Made by a program: the position numbers and the translations under genes
The notes under the pieces: generated by a model
Database searches by the model: none
What the model saw: only the letters and a program-made list of their open reading frames with translations
Told to the model about the DNA's origin: nothing
Shown: positions 6,604 to 15,064 of the stretch, piece after piece
Layout: each line of letters starts with the position of its first letter
Position numbering within the stretch: the stretch's first letter is position 1
Source of the DNA: Bacteroidota bacterium
GTDB taxonomy: Bacteria; Bacteroidota; Bacteroidia; Chitinophagales; Chitinophagaceae
Length of the DNA: 36,947 nucleotides
Reading direction: 5' to 3'
Assembly: GCA_016183765.1 (NCBI GenBank)
Contig: JACPEA010000008.1
Coordinates: 1-36,947, forward strand

Positions 6604-9600
6604 TTAAAAGTTATACTTCACACCGAACTGTCCCTGCCAGCGGGAGTTGATGGGATCCACTGTATAGTAGCGACCATCAAGACCGGTAGGTTTATTAAAA
6701 GTGAAGGTAGGCTGGTAACCTGCACTGGGTTTACCAGGCGCCACACCATTTGCATCTTTGGCAAAAGTGAGCAGGTTCACTGTATAATTATTCACATTGG
6801 TCACGAATGAAATATGTCCCCACTCATTATTGATCAGGTTCAATACATTGAATACATCCAGGCTAAGCTGCAGTGTTTTTTTGCTGTTGGTTTTGCTAAG
6901 CCTGAACTCATGCATCAGTTTCATATCCAGTGAATGGTTCCAGGGTGTTCGCATACCGTTTCTTTCGGCATACTGTCCCCCTGCGGGTGCTGAGGTATTT
7001 ATCGTTCCTGATAAAATTATCAAGATCGGTCCACTGCTGTGCTGCAGTATAGGTTCCGTTATCCACCAGGCGGATATCGTTCTGGTCTTTGGGAATATAA
7101 GGCAGGTTCGCATTGGCGGCATTTCCAAAAGGTGCACCTCCGGAATTATACACTACGCTGTAAGGACTTCCCGACTGTCCTGCATAGAAGAAAGTAAGAG
7201 AAGTGGTGCTTGCATTTTTCCAGATCAGGTTACCGCCCAGGGTAGCTACGATACGGTGACGGAGATCGAAGTTAGAGTAAGCCAGGTTCGGATTATTGGA
7301 CACGATGGAAGGGTTAACCTCATAGTTAGACTGGAAAGAGTTCCGGATACCATTGCTCAGGTCCTTGCTCATACCATAGGTATAAGCAGCACTCCAGTTA
7401 AAGTTAAAGGCATAGGTGCCCAGACGCAGGTTATTCATGGTCTTACTCAGCTGTGCAGTCAGGTTATAACGGTAACCCTGTGTAGTATTGGTAAGCAGGT
7501 ACACGTTTGAATACTGGCTGTTCAATTTTCCACCAACATACACAGGTGATTGTGAAGGGCCTGATGTATAATACTCGACCTGGTCTTTGATGTTGATCTG
7601 CTGGAACTGTACATCGTAGAGGGTTTTTGTATATAATACATCCAGTGTCAGTTTATATCCTCTGCCGAATTTCAGGTCAGCAGCCAGATTGGTACGCAGT
7701 ACACGGGGCAGTTTGAAGTTATTATCGATAACATCCACTTCCCTGGTCGTGGCAGCATTGGCGCTGGCGAGTGCATGTGCGGCGATAGTATCTTTCAGGT
7801 ATAGCGGGTTGATGGCCAGGGGCACTACCACATTACCACCTACTGTATTGGATGCAGAAGGTTTGAAGTCGATATTATTATAATAACCACCACTCAGTGT
7901 TTCTGCATAACCCAGCCATGCAAAAGGCATACGTCCTACAAATACACCCAGGCCACCACGGATCACCAATGACTGGTTCGAATTCACATCCCAGTTAAAA
8001 CCAAGCCGGGGAGAGAGATTGGCCTTACCCAGCCATTTATTGTTCAGCTGGTTAAAAGGGGTATTGCTGTAAGTAGCGTTACTGGTATTGTTGGCTGCGG
8101 TGGCAAAGTCCTTGTCCACAGGAATGGCATCACCCAGTGCAGAATAATCGATGCGCAGGCCGGGGGTCAGCTTAAAGTTACTGGCCACGGTGAGTTCATC
8201 CTGGGCATACACACTCAGCAGTGCCACTTTATAAGGGCTGGGCGGATTGTTATAGATGGCATCCCGACTATTGGGGTATTTAGGATCAGTGGTGTAGGCG
8301 CCACGGATACGGCTGGGTCTGTCAGCCAGGAAATTGCTGAGATTGGAATATTCCCAACGACCATTCCATGAGTTGATAAATCCGTAGGTCAGGTTATAGA
8401 ACTCATTATGTGTTCCGAAAGTAAACTTATGGATACCACTGGTAACTGTTAGGTTATCGGAGATCTCGAAAGTTTTCTGCTTCATATTATAGATGGAAGC
8501 TTCACGCCAGGTGCCTGTCCATACAGCACCACCGCCGATATCCATAAAGGGAGACAGGATTCCGGGAAAATCCCTGTACTCATGTACATTAACATAACTT
8601 ATGTTCAGTTGGTTGTTCACATTATTAGACAGCTTGGTTTTCAGTTCAGCGGTCATGTTCAGGTTATTGGTATGCTGCGTGAAGTCGGTAGATCCGAACT
8701 GAAAATTAGTAGAGGTTCGTTCCAGGTTATTACCCAGGCCCCGAGTATAGATTGTACGGAAAGTAAGTGTGTTTCTCGCATTCAGGTTGGCATCCAGCCG
8801 CACAAACAATTTATCACTGTTGGTGAAGATATTATAAGCACCGAGATAAGAACCTGCATCATAATTGTATTTTGTCTTCAGTTGGTTGTAGATACTGGTA
8901 GCATCTGCAACAGTAACAGCTGAACCCGGATCGCCCGCATTGTAGAAAGTGGGTTCCTGGCGGCGTGTCTGTTCAAAATTCACCATGTAGAAGACCTTAT
9001 TCCTCGCAATAGGACCGCTGATGGTGGCGCCCCACTGGTAATCGTGGAAATCAGCACTCATTTTGGTTTTCTTGCCATCCACGCTTTTACCCATCAGGGT
9101 ACGGTTGCGGCCATAACCATATATGGAGCCATGGATATCATTGGTACCACTCTTGGTAACCGCATTTACATTACCACCGGTAAAATTACCCTGCTTCACA
9201 TCAAAGGGAGCCAGTTGTACCTGTACTTCCTGTATCACATCAATACTATAAGGGTTGGTACGTGTACCCGCACCGGCAGCGCCGCTTTGTCCACCACCAC
9301 TGACCCCACCAAAAGAGTTGCTGAAACCGATCGCATCATTGTTCACAGAACCATCAATGGTAAGATTATTATAACGGAAATTAGATCCGCCAAAAGAGTT
9401 ATTGTTAGACTGAGGCGTAAGTCTTGTAAAATCAGAAAGGCTTCTTCCCAGAGAAGGCAGGGTAGATAGCTGGCGGGTGCCAATGGTGGTGCCTCCGGGC
9501 AATTGTTTTTTGCCTGCAGAAGACACAATTACTTCGGTCAGCTCGGTTGTTGAGCCCGTCAGGATTACTTTCACATCAGGATTATTACCCAGTGTCAGAT

Positions 9601-9904
9601 TCACATCGGTGAAAACCTCATCTTTAAACCCGAGAAAAGAGATCTTGATGGTATAGGGGCCACCTACTTTGAGGTTGGGCACTACAAAAATGCCTTTATT
9701 ATTTGTTTGGGCAGTGGTTACGAAGCCGGTAGGTTCATGTTTCACTGTAATGATGGCTCCGCTGACAAAAGCGCCCTTTGATTCTTTAACATTTCCACTC
9801 AGCGTAGCGGTGGTTTCCTGGGCCAATACGGGTATTGTTACAAGAATAATAGCTATAAGGCCCAGTAATACAGCAATTTTTCTTGTCATGGTGTAGTGTT
9901 TCAT
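6604..9904 (-). pseudogene. Oar-like TonB-dependent receptor, broken by one frameshift
   Basis: Two overlapping frames together make a receptor of about 1,099 residues. The first (9904 to 6908) has a signal peptide (LLGLIAIILVTIPVLAQ), a carboxypeptidase-regulatory domain (about 30-115), a plug with TLPSLGRSLSDFTRL and NNLTIDGSVNNDAIGF, and most of the barrel; after NDKYLSTRRG it runs into unrelated residues. The second frame restores QYAERNGMRTPWNHSLDMKL and the proper barrel end GQFGVKYNF. The switch lies at a run of five C on the plus strand (6977-6981); removing one base joins the frames. It may be a true mutation, phase variation or an assembly error. The start could be ATG 9904 or ATG 9889 (MTRKIAVLL); the promoter position slightly favours 9889. 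Confidence 0.85.
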
Positions 9905-9908
9905 TCTG

Positions 9909-9964
9909 TAAAATTGCTTTCGGTATATTATTAAATTGTTACCGTCATGTTACCTGAATATTAA
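9909..9964 (-). promoter_or_regulatory. Promoter with 11-bp operator repeats, second receptor
   Basis: On the minus strand the units are TTAATATTCAG, GTAACATGACG, GTAACAATTTA and a degenerate ATAATATACCG (9964 down to 9921). AAAG follows, then CAATTTTA at 9916-9909 in the same relative place as CACCTTTG of the other receptor. The first three units differ from the other copy at only two bases. If CAATTTTA is the -7 box, transcription starts within a few bases of ATG 9904, which favours ATG 9889 as the real start. Confidence 0.55.
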
Positions 9965-10027
9965 CAAGCCCTGTAAGTCACGCCAGTATTGGGTTTAATA
10001 GAATTAAACCTAAAAGATCAATCTAAA

Positions 10028-10067
10028 AAAAATTAACATAACACAGTATGTATCTGTGTATTAAATA
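10028..10067 (-). promoter_or_regulatory. Conserved upstream block, second receptor
   Basis: The 40-bp block is the gapless counterpart of 6160-6199. The middle holds an inverted repeat ACACAG-n7-CTGTGT, so the dyad is kept although the bases differ between copies. It is 63 bp from the 11-bp array. Confidence 0.5.
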
Positions 10068-10504
10068 CAAAAAAAATGCTTATACACTGCGAATCAGGGG
10101 GTATATTTCTGTAAAAGGGAGCGACTAAGTTTTATAATACTATCCTATTGCAGGCTACTTTCGGGCAGGAAGCAAAACGGGTACTGGTACCCACAGGAAT
10201 GGTATGGCAGGTGGTTTCGGAGAGTATTTGAGCCTATGAATGAAAAAAGTGACCGATCCTTACTATGGTTTCAGCTGCCATTCCTGATTGACCAGTTCTG
10301 CTTTCTAAAATAGTAGGGAAATTGCCCCCTACTCTCATTTTTCTCTATAAAGTTTCCCATGGGGGTTAATACCAGCCAAAAATCTATTAGCTTCAAACGA
10401 TGTATTGAAGTACATAGATAAAAGAAGATCTATCGAAATATCCCTTCCGGAAAAGCAACGTCCGAGAGGCACACCAAATGGACCATGATTCAGCAAGAAC
10501 CCTT

Positions 10505-10969
10505 ATGAAACTTTACCTGTTAGTCATAAGTCTTTTATTACTCGCACCCGCCTGCAGAAATGGACCGGAAAAAAGATTTCAGCCTTACCTGAATGATCTT
10601 GATGCCATTTTTCATACTGGTTCACTCAAAAAATGGTCAAACCAATCCTATAAACCCGAAGAGGTTCTCGACATCCATTCGCCCGCTTATACAAGGCTGA
10701 CCGCAGCAGGAATATTGAATGCCAATTCAAAAATCGTTTTCTCGTCACCTGATTGCATCTGGCTCATTAACCGTAAAAACCATGCCCAATGGTATATAGA
10801 ACAGAAGGGGTTTTCTGATACGGTCATCATGTTTAACGGAAATGAAGGGCACTTTGCCTGTGGCATTAATGATATATATACAATGAACCAGGATGAGTCC
10901 ATTACCAGCTTACATATTTCTGTGTATCAAATTGATGCTTTACTGAATGTTTTTATCGTGCATAATTAA
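10505..10969 (+). CDS. Small hypothetical lipoprotein
   Basis: A 154-residue protein that starts MKLYLLVISLLLLAPACRNG, with a signal sequence and lipobox LAPAC giving Cys17. I chose ATG 10505 because the longer frame from 10478 only adds polar residues ahead of the signal sequence. The mature part is soluble and of mixed composition (CIWLINRKNHAQWYIEQKGF, then DTVIMFNGNEGHF); I recognise no domain. It lies divergent from the frameshifted receptor. A short stretch at 6473-6490, next to the other receptor leader, matches this gene at about 10650-10667 (TAAACCCGAAGAG core). A related gene may therefore once have stood beside that receptor too. Confidence 0.7.
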   Translation: MKLYLLVISLLLLAPACRNGPEKRFQPYLNDLDAIFHTGSLKKWSNQSYKPEEVLDIHSPAYTRLTAAGILNANSKIVFSSPDCIWLINRKNHAQWYIEQKGFSDTVIMFNGNEGHFACGINDIYTMNQDESITSLHISVYQIDALLNVFIVHN

Positions 10970-11059
10970 AAAGATCCCCGTTCCGTCTATAATACTCCAC
11001 GAATTACTCCGGCAACTATAGCAATAAAGTGGGGTAAAAACGGGTAATGCTAAAAAGCA

Positions 11060-11093
11060 AAAAGCCCGCAAACACTTGATTTTGCAGGCTTTT
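11060..11093 (-). terminator. Bidirectional hairpin terminator
   Basis: AAAAGCC-GCAAA (11060-11072) pairs with TTTGC-GGCTTTT (11081-11093) with one mismatch. The minus-strand product ends in GGGCTTTTTGCTTTTT, a good U-tract for the tRNA-Ser transcript. It could also end the lipoprotein message from the plus strand. Confidence 0.7.
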
Positions 11094-11124
11094 CAGCTTT
11101 AAGTTTACCTTACTTAATTGATTC

Positions 11125-11214
11125 TGGCAGAGAGGAAGGGATTCGAACCCTCGATACGGTTTCCCGTATACACACTTTCCAGGCGTGCTCCTTCAACCAC
11201 TCGGACACCTCTCT
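11125..11214 (-). tRNA. tRNA-Ser (anticodon GGA)
   Basis: A complete class II tRNA of 90 bases on the minus strand. The acceptor stem AGAGAGG pairs perfectly with CCTCTCT, followed by discriminator G and an encoded CCA (11127-11125). The anticodon arm contains CCTGGAAAG, with anticodon GGA at 11180-11178. A long variable arm (ATACGGGAAACCGTAT) marks it as a serine tRNA. The T-arm is GAGGG-TTCGAAT-CCCTC. It reads UCC and UCU codons. A degenerate partial copy lies just upstream (11245-11304). Confidence 0.97.
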
Positions 11215-11244
11215 ATATTTATACCTTATACAACGCTCACTCTT

Positions 11245-11304
11245 TACACACTTTCTCCCGACTCGTCGGGACTCCTTCAATCCCGAGTATTCGGGAACAC
11301 CTCT
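11245..11304 (-). other. Degenerate tRNA-Ser fragment carrying two palindromes
   Basis: Read on the minus strand, this stretch keeps three exact blocks of the neighbouring tRNA-Ser in order: AGAGGTGT, TTGAAGGAG and AAAGTGTGTA. The bases between them (the D-arm and the first half of the anticodon arm) are replaced by two 16-bp palindromes, TCCCGAATACTCGGGA (11296-11281) and TCCCGACGAGTCGGGA (11271-11256). The 3' half of the tRNA is missing. It cannot make a tRNA. The palindromes resemble REP-like elements dispersed in Bacteroidota genomes. From 11305 to 11388 nothing else is evident. Confidence 0.7.
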
Positions 11305-11388
11305 GTGCACTTCCTCCAAACCTTGCTGAAATTGATGGCTTTCTGATCAACCATCCGTTTAAAGGACTGCAAAAATAGCTTTTCAGCG

Positions 11389-12156
11389 TTAGCTACCGAA
11401 TATTTTTTGGGCATTGGCCGTGGTAATGGCAGCCAGTTCCTCCACGGAGAGTTTTTTTACATCGGCCAGGCGCTCCACAATATTTGCCAGATACGCGCTC
11501 TCATTGCGTTTGCCGCGATAAGGTACTGGGCTCAGGTAAGGCGCATCGGTCTCCAAAACCAGCCATTCTGTTCCGATATTGGCCAAAGCTTCGGGTAAAC
11601 CGCCGTTTTTATAGGTTACCACACCCCCTATTCCCAGGTAAAAACCCAGATCGGTGACCTGTTTGGCCTCAATGGCATTACCGCTGAAACAGTGAAAAAT
11701 GCCCCGGAGCCCCTTGGCAGCAAAGGGTTTAACCGCTTTAAGGGTCTCCGACATGGCTTTACGGGTATGGATCACGATAGGCAGGTTCCTGTCGAGCGCC
11801 CATTGCATCTGGGTATTAAACGCTTCCTGCTGTTCGGAAACAAAGGTTTTATCCCAGTAAAAATCCAATCCGATCTCCCCAATGGCCGCAAAAGGACGTT
11901 TATCCAGCCATTCTCCGGCAATGGCCAGCTCTTCGCGGTAATTTGCTTTTACATAACAGGGATGTAGTCCCATCATAGCAACACAAACCCCCGGATACTG
12001 CGCCTCCAGTGCCAGCATACCCGGAATGGCTTCACTATCAATGGCAGGCAAATAAAACCGGCTAACCCCGGCCGCCCTGGCCCGTTCTATCATCTGGCCA
12101 CGGTCGGCATCAAACTCTTCTGCATACAAATGGCAGTGGGTATCTATCAGCATCAT
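11389..12156 (-). CDS. tatD: TatD family metal-dependent hydrolase (DNase)
   Basis: A 255-residue TIM-barrel hydrolase of the usual family length. The metal-binding residues are visible in order: DTHCH near the N-terminus (His7, His9), GEIGLDFY (Glu), PIVIHTR (His), GIFHCFSG (His) and the final ETDAPYL (Asp). TatD enzymes are Mg-dependent 3'-5' exonucleases or DNases of the cytoplasm, linked to DNA repair and nucleic acid turnover. The start at 12156 (MMLIDTHCH) is chosen because the motif begins at once; the frame continues to 12192 without family features. It stands alone; 12157-12363 upstream holds no gene. Confidence 0.9.
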   Translation of the reverse strand: MMLIDTHCHLYAEEFDADRGQMIERARAAGVSRFYLPAIDSEAIPGMLALEAQYPGVCVAMMGLHPCYVKANYREELAIAGEWLDKRPFAAIGEIGLDFYWDKTFVSEQQEAFNTQMQWALDRNLPIVIHTRKAMSETLKAVKPFAAKGLRGIFHCFSGNAIEAKQVTDLGFYLGIGGVVTYKNGGLPEALANIGTEWLVLETDAPYLSPVPYRGKRNESAYLANIVERLADVKKLSVEELAAITTANAQKIFGS

Positions 12157-12363
12157 ACTGCAAAATTCCTTTTTTAAACAATACAATCCCAATGGCAGCT
12201 TTCACCAAGACAGGAAAAATCAACAGATTTTGCCGGGTTTCTGACCGGTAACATACTAAAAAACAAGGGGTTGCCGTTTATATACCCGTGGCCCGGCCAT
12301 ATAGGGCAAGAAGGCACTACGAAGCCATTAAACGCTGTTTTTATAGGGTACGGATTAAAAATT

Positions 12364-12383
12364 GCCGGTGTTTCTACACCGGC
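12364..12383 (-). terminator. Hairpin terminator overlapping a stop codon
   Basis: GCCGGTG (12364-12370) pairs with CACCGGC (12377-12383). The stem uses the last codons of the deacetylase gene (Met-Pro-Val-stop), whose TAG lies in the loop. On the minus strand the hairpin is followed by AATTTTTAA. Confidence 0.7.
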
Positions 12384-13018
12384 ATCCCTTTTTCAGGGGT
12401 TGTCAGGGCAGCAAACCGGTATCCGGCCTTACTGAAATGTGCCAGCACCCGGGGCAGGGCATATTGCATACGACTCCAGGCTTTGGTGCTATCGTGAAAA
12501 ACTATGATAGAGCCGGGTTTACTATGGTATAGTACATATCCTAAACAGGCTTCGGGACTGATATCCGTATCAAAATCGCCACTGAGCACATCCCACATGA
12601 TAATGTTGAGACCGGGATTCTGTTGTTGCAGCTTTTGCTGCTGCGCGCGCTTGATGCGTCCGTAAGGCGGACGGAACAGGTCGGAGTGGATGAGCTGTGC
12701 GGCATCGGCCACTTCCTTTTGATACAGTTCGTCACTTACTTTCCAGCCGTTTACATGGTGCTGCGTATGGTTGCCCACAGCATGTCCATCGGCCAGTATC
12801 CGCTGGTAGATCTCAGGATATGCCGCCACATTTTTGCCGATACAGAAAAAACTTGCCCGGGCCCCATACTGCTTCAACTGATCCAACACAAAAGGGGTGG
12901 CAGTTTCATGCGGACCATCATCAAATGTGAGATACAGTACCTTTTCCCTGGTTGGGATACGCCAGGTCAACGCGGGATACAACACACGCAACCACCAGGG
13001 AGTTTTTACTAAATACAT
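12374..13018 (-). CDS. Polysaccharide deacetylase (NodB/CE4 family)
   Basis: A 214-residue protein with the CE4 motifs in order: TFDDGP (motif 1, metal and base Asp), GNHTQHH (motif 2, HxxxH metal ligands), RPPYG (motif 3), WDVLSGDFD (motif 4) and IVFHD (motif 5). The family removes acetyl groups from N-acetylglucosamine polymers such as peptidoglycan or chitin oligomers, usually in the cell envelope. The N-terminus (MYLVKTPWWLRVLYPALTWR) has no clear cleavable signal and may be a membrane anchor. ATG 13018 is chosen; the extension to 13138 only translates the GAACAGAC repeat. A TATCTTTA -7 box ends four bases before the ATG. It is divergent from gltX. Confidence 0.9.
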   Translation of the reverse strand: MYLVKTPWWLRVLYPALTWRIPTREKVLYLTFDDGPHETATPFVLDQLKQYGARASFFCIGKNVAAYPEIYQRILADGHAVGNHTQHHVNGWKVSDELYQKEVADAAQLIHSDLFRPPYGRIKRAQQQKLQQQNPGLNIIMWDVLSGDFDTDISPEACLGYVLYHSKPGSIIVFHDSTKAWSRMQYALPRVLAHFSKAGYRFAALTTPEKGMPV

Positions 13019-13022
13019 TGGA

Positions 13023-13030
13023 TAAAGATA
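13023..13030 (-). promoter_or_regulatory. Putative -7 element TATCTTTA abutting a start codon
   Basis: On the minus strand TATCTTTA is followed by TCCA and then the ATG of the deacetylase gene. This spacing predicts transcription at or next to the start codon. The upstream flank is the 8-bp repeat array (GTTCATCTGTTC). Confidence 0.55.
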
Positions 13031-13370
13031 AGGAACAGATGAACAGATGAACAGACGAACAGACGAACAGACGAACAGACGAACAAGGAATGATGAAGTG
13101 GTTTTTGCGTAAACTCTACGCCGCTGGTTGTAGGGCAATATTGAATATTGAACAAGGAACAGATGAATGTTGAATCAAAAAATCATTCATTGAGCAGACG
13201 AACCTGCCTGGCGGCAGGCAGGCAAGGAACGGATGAATATTGACGCTAGGGAACTATCTGATTTTGCATTACCTGATCTCCGGCTTCGGGCATCCAGCAT
13301 CCAGTATCGATCATCCAGCATCCAGTCCCTCCCCCTCATCTGTTCCTTGCTCATCTGTTCATCTGTTCTG
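13031..13370. repeat. Divergent-promoter repeat cluster with 8-bp units
   Basis: The gap between the deacetylase and gltX is filled with repeats. Six in-phase 8-bp units GAACAGAY run 13033-13080, followed by GAACAAGG. The opposite end, 13339-13370, holds inverted copies (CATCTGTTC words), so the cluster has inverted arms that end at the two -7 boxes. Between them lie ATTGAATATTGAACAAGGAA words, a perfect 8-bp-stem palindrome CCTGCCTG-GCGG-CAGGCAGG at 13203-13222, and CATCCAGCATCCAG words (13289-13325). The frames open through here are low-complexity translations, not genes. Confidence 0.75.
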
Positions 13371-13378
13371 TATCTTTG
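13371..13378 (+). promoter_or_regulatory. gltX -7 promoter element TATCTTTG
   Basis: TATCTTTG is followed by TACC and then the gltX ATG at 13383, so the message may be leaderless. A TTG at 13347-13349, 21 bases upstream within the repeat arm, could be the -33 element. Confidence 0.6.
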
Positions 13379-13382
13379 TACC

Positions 13383-14912
13383 ATGAGTAAGAAAGTACGT
13401 GTACGTTTTGCCCCCTCGCCTACCGGGGGATTGCATCTGGGTGGTGTGAGGACGGTTTTATTTAACTACCTGTTTGCCAGGCAGCATGGGGGTGATTTTG
13501 TTTTACGGATCGAGGATACCGACCAGGGACGTTTTGTGCCCGGCGCAGAAGAATATATCCTGAACACGCTGAAATGGTGCGGACTGGAGCCTGATGAGAG
13601 CCCGGTACATGGCGGCCCCCACGCCCCTTACCGGCAGAGCGAGCGGAAAGCCGGTTACCGGCAATATGCCGAACAACTGGTGAAAGCCGGTTATGCCTAT
13701 TATGCTTTTGACACACCGGCCGAACTGGAAGAAATGCGTACCCGTTTTAAGACCGCTGAAAACCCTTCGCCGCAATACAACCAGACCATCCGCCAGCAGA
13801 TGCGCAATTCGTTAACGCTGGATGCAAAGGAAACGGCGCAATTACTGGCAGATGGAACCCCACATGTAATACGGATTAAAATGCCGGTGGATGAGACCAT
13901 CCGTTTCACCGACATGATCCGTGGCGAGGTTTCTTTCCACACATCACAGGTGGATGATAAAGTATTACTGAAGGCCGATGGTATGCCCACCTACCACCTG
14001 GCCGTGGTGGTGGATGATTATGCCATGAAGATCAGTCACGCATTCCGTGGCGAAGAATGGCTGCCTTCGGCACCTGTACACCTGCTGTTATGGAAATACC
14101 TGGGCTGGGAAGCCGATATGCCTGAATGGGCTCACCTTCCCTTAATCTTGAAACCTGATGGTAATGGCAAACTGAGCAAACGGGACGGTGATCGTTTGGG
14201 TTTCCCGGTATTTGCTATGGACTGGACGGACCCCAAGACCGGTGAAACCACGATCGGGTTTAAAGAGAGAGGTTTCTTACCCGAAGCTTTTGTAAACCTG
14301 CTGGCCATGCTGGGCTGGAACGACGGTACCGATAACGAGATATTCACCCTGCAAGAACTGGTGGAGAAGTTTTCCATTGAACGCGTACACAAGGGCGGCG
14401 CCAAATTCGATTATGAGAAAGCGAAATGGTTCAACCATGAGTGGATCAAACAATCAGCGGCAAGCAACCTGCAACCGGCAGTCAAAAATGAATTTGAACA
14501 AAAAGACATATACATCACCAATGACCCGTTACTCGCAAAAGTGATCGAACTGATCAAAGACCGCTGCACGCTGTTACCCGATTTTGTACAGCAGGGTGTT
14601 TTCTTTTTCCAGGCACCCGTTACGGTAGACACGGATGCCATCAAACCCAAATGGGACGATAAGAAAAACCTGTTCTTTACAGAACTGATCCGGGCCTATG
14701 AATTGAGCAGTACCTGGGACACACATGGCCTGGAGAACGAATTCAAAGAACTGGCTGCAGCCAATCAATTAAAACCCGGGGAACTGATGCTGCCATTCCG
14801 GGTAATGCTGGTAGGAGGCAAATTCGGTCCAGGTGTTTTCGACATCGCAGCCCTGATCGGCAAAGCAGAGACCGTGAAACGTATTACACATACCTTAAGC
14901 CTCTTACAGTAA
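13383..14912 (+). CDS. gltX: Glutamyl-tRNA synthetase
   Basis: A 509-residue class I aminoacyl-tRNA synthetase that charges tRNA-Glu in the cytoplasm. The HIGH-type motif is HLGG at residues 18-21 in FAPSPTGGLHLGG. The glutamate pocket segment LRIEDTDQGR is at 41-50, and the KMSKS-type loop is KLSKR at 263-267. The C-terminal half is the anticodon-binding helical cage. Length is normal for the family. ATG 13383 is chosen over the open upstream frame from 13233, which only translates repeats. The TATCTTTG box four bases ahead implies a leaderless message. Whether it also charges tRNA-Gln cannot be told from sequence. Confidence 0.95.
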   Translation: MSKKVRVRFAPSPTGGLHLGGVRTVLFNYLFARQHGGDFVLRIEDTDQGRFVPGAEEYILNTLKWCGLEPDESPVHGGPHAPYRQSERKAGYRQYAEQLVKAGYAYYAFDTPAELEEMRTRFKTAENPSPQYNQTIRQQMRNSLTLDAKETAQLLADGTPHVIRIKMPVDETIRFTDMIRGEVSFHTSQVDDKVLLKADGMPTYHLAVVVDDYAMKISHAFRGEEWLPSAPVHLLLWKYLGWEADMPEWAHLPLILKPDGNGKLSKRDGDRLGFPVFAMDWTDPKTGETTIGFKERGFLPEAFVNLLAMLGWNDGTDNEIFTLQELVEKFSIERVHKGGAKFDYEKAKWFNHEWIKQSAASNLQPAVKNEFEQKDIYITNDPLLAKVIELIKDRCTLLPDFVQQGVFFFQAPVTVDTDAIKPKWDDKKNLFFTELIRAYELSSTWDTHGLENEFKELAAANQLKPGELMLPFRVMLVGGKFGPGVFDIAALIGKAETVKRITHTLSLLQ

Positions 14913-14947
14913 GCACTTCCCTTTTCCCGCTTTGATAAAAAATATAA

Positions 14948-14990
14948 GCGCGGGTTGCAAGTCACCCATCCCACGACCTGCACCCCGCGC
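14948..14990 (+). terminator. Imperfect GC-rich hairpin downstream of gltX
   Basis: The arm 14948-14962 (GCGCGGGTTGCAAGT) pairs with 14976-14990 with two weak positions. It lies 36 bases past the gltX stop. There is no T-tract, so its role as a terminator is only likely. Confidence 0.4.
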
Positions 14991-15012
14991 CCATTTCAAG
15001 TATTCTCCCATT

Positions 15013-15060
15013 CACTCATCCACTCATTCACTCATTCACTCATTCACTCATTCTCTCATT
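15013..15060. repeat. Tandem 8-bp repeat CACTCATT
   Basis: Six contiguous 8-bp units: CACTCATC, four exact CACTCATT, then CTCTCATT. It lies between the convergent ends of gltX and the aldo/keto reductase gene, stopping four bases before the latter's stop codon. Confidence 0.9.
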
Positions 15061-15064
15061 ATCC

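Larger units (their letters stand above)
9905..10330 (-). repeat. Receptor upstream region, copy B of a duplicated leader
   Basis: This is the homologue of 6022-6470 (see that entry). The region holds the operator repeats, the conserved 40-bp block and a further conserved stretch up to about 10325. I see no convincing gene in it. From 10331 to 10504 the sequence is unique, with a weak CTTCAA/TTGAAG hairpin near 10392-10410, and no clear TAnnTTTG box for the following gene. Confidence 0.55.

Noticed and set aside
1662..9904. Polysaccharide utilisation locus
   Set aside because: No SusD-type lipoprotein, glycoside hydrolase or hybrid two-component sensor is present.
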